Made by a program: the position numbers and the translations under genes
Notes under the pieces: generated by a model
The model's input: only the letters and a program-made list of their open reading frames with translations
Told to the model about the DNA's origin: nothing
The model's database searches: none
Part shown: one piece after another, positions 62,392 through 64,000 of the stretch
How the letters are laid out: each line of letters begins with the position of its first letter
Position numbering within the stretch: position 1 is the stretch's first letter
From: Anarhynchus alexandrinus
Taxonomy: Eukaryota > Chordata > Aves > Charadriiformes > Charadriidae
Assembly (NCBI GenBank): GCA_008711295.1
Contig: VUYV01000089.1
Location: 1,043,270 to 1,107,269 of the forward strand
Length of the DNA stretch: 64,000 bases
Direction: 5' to 3'

Positions 62392-64000
62392 TTCTTCTTA
62401 TTAAGGCAATCATAATTAAACAATGACGCCAACAGAACAGAGATTTTTGTCCATAAAGTAATCTTTCAAAGACAAATGATAAAGTTTTGTCTTGTTGCTC
62501 TTAGGTATGATTTCAATTTGCATGAACAGTTCTACTAGTCTGATGCTTTGCAAATTGCTAACCTGTACTAGCTAATAGATACCAAAGACTTATTCTATTG
62601 CAACTTTTAGCCATTTTTGTTCTATTTTAATATAATTACTTATTTAATTTTCTTTCATTGAACTCTGAGAAGCAACTAGCTTTCATTGTTGAGTAAGTAG
62701 CATATTTACCTCACCAAAACGCTTGTTAGCAGGATTTGGGGAAAGAAGAGAATACAAACACACACAGACTAATTAAGAGGCCTTAGGAAGTTGATTCTAA
62801 AAGGTTAAGTGTAATCCTTAACGAGCTTGCCTGTGGAGTAGCCACATGGTGGAAGCTTTGCCAGTAAAACTAACTCCATAGTTTCACTACATACGTTCCC
62901 TAATATCCGAGTTGTTCTACAGCCTGTTTACAAAACCAAAAGTATGAGTTTACACTACATACAGAACAACGGCCAGGTGACTTCAGAAGGAACAATAAAC
63001 ATTCAAATCAGTTTTCTGCAGTGAGTTTCCTCCAAAAGGATGTGAAACATTTTCCAACCCATCCCCTCAGAGATACAGCCTGTCATTTGGCATTCAATTC
63101 TAGATAGCTGAAGGCATTCCAAGTGTGGAAACTCATGAAGCCACGGGTCAACTTGGGGAATATGGCATTTGACAAGAATCATTTTAACGAGCAGATATCC
63201 TTAAGGTATTCCACATATTTTAAATCAAAGTATGTATTGCATAAGCTTATTGCATAGAGCTTTCATTGTAGCACGTGTAACTGGCATTCCTGGCATGCCA
63301 GCACTTGTTTTTGCTTAGGTTTAGCTAAGACAAAATCCCCCTGTTTGTTTTTGAAGTAGTATCCTGGGTAGTATATCCTCTTGCAATAAAAATAACCGTT
63401 GCCAAATGTTCTCTAGGAACAGAACAATCTCCTCTTTCCTTCTATAAAGCTATACACTTGTTTTCAGGCTTTTACTAATCAAACCTTTCATATAGGAACT
63501 CTTATGTTTTAAATTTCTAGATTTCTTTTTGTGCTGCAGATGTCAGCAGCTTGCTTTCCTTCCTCCTTGAATAAAACCTTCTACCATTGAAACAACTGAA
63601 ACTTTATTTCAGTGATGTAGTCTCATGAGATTATTCAGTCTTCCCTGTAAAGATGAAGTAAAATCTATGGATTAGACTTTCTAGAGAGGATAATTTTTTA
63701 TTTCATGCATGTTATCCATTAAACCAGCTGCTGTAGGGTGTTCTATGTGTGGATTGACTCTTCCCCAGGTGGTTTACTTCAGGAAGTTGCAGGGAGAAGG
63801 GGATGAAAAGAGAGGAGGAAAACAGAATTATCTAGGATCAATAGCATGTTCAGATGGTACCAGTTGCCAAAGTTCAGTTTTGGACAGAAACACAACAGCC
63901 AAGTCTTCAGAGTTCCTGGCATCCCCAATATTGATTAGTCCTCATTGGGAATGCAAGAACAGTAGTTATAACTGGCATTCCTGCTTCTGCAGCGTAGGGA

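Larger units (their letters stand above)
58300..64000. other. Unassigned non-coding DNA
   Basis: AT-rich, with no gene or named repeat recognised. It contains a duplicated 30-mer with AP-1 sites (58307-58338 and 59039-59069), a CAA microsatellite (61962-61981), a short TA run (62309-62322) and a run of 12 G after 8 A (62372-62391). Open frames at 60169-60477 and 61138-61476 match no protein I know. Confidence 0.5.

Noticed and set aside
63279..63982. Repeated 15-mer TAACTGGCATTCCTG near the right end
   Set aside because: One or two matching 15-mer pairs are expected by chance in 64 kb, and the flanks do not match.

Overview
This window looks like non-coding, AT-rich chromosomal DNA from a bird, probably an intron or a gene desert. 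The evidence is the set of interspersed repeats: CR1 LINEs with the avian-type 3' end (short ATTCTATG/ATTCTGTG-like repeats) and three solo LTRs of one endogenous-retrovirus family. Recognisable repeat content is low, roughly 5 kb of 64 kb, which fits a bird better than a mammal. I found no bacterial-style gene organisation, no recognisable host protein-coding exon, no tRNA or rRNA gene, no CRISPR array and no CpG island. Almost all of the short open frames look like chance frames or lie inside repeats.

Layout. (1) 1-2117: unassigned DNA. (2) 2118-2847: solo LTR copy A, plus strand, an older and divergent subfamily. (3) 2848-22597: unassigned DNA with an older CR1 3' end (5291-5545), a GC-richer patch (12475-12740), a possible ancient sauropsid repeat (about 17690-17840) and an AT-rich cluster of homeodomain/Maf-like motifs (18140-18260). 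(4) 22598-22820: young CR1 3' end, minus strand. (5) 23542-24329: solo LTR copy B, minus strand, perfect 5-bp target duplication. (6) 29833-30796: possible poly(A)-tailed retrocopy of an unidentified transcript, minus strand. (7) About 40660-41775: two diverged copies of an unnamed GC-rich repeat. (8) 42007-42792: solo LTR copy C, minus strand, perfect 5-bp target duplication. (9) 45720-46410: a very decayed CR1 ORF2 remnant, minus strand, with frameshifts and an internal deletion. (10) 53035-54617: the longest CR1, plus strand, interrupted by an 862-base run of N. (11) 54618-64000: unassigned DNA with a duplicated AP-1-containing 30-mer.

No genes act together here. The history readable from the sequence is repeated insertion. 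At least two ages of CR1 and two subfamilies of one LTR family landed in the window, and each LTR was then reduced to a single copy by LTR-LTR recombination. I did not find a convincing undescribed biological system. The most useful leads are the LTR family with its complete insertion footprints, the possible retrocopy (noteworthy because such copies are rare in birds), the decayed CR1 reading frame, the unnamed GC-rich repeat pair and a 15-bp hairpin at 3462-3500.
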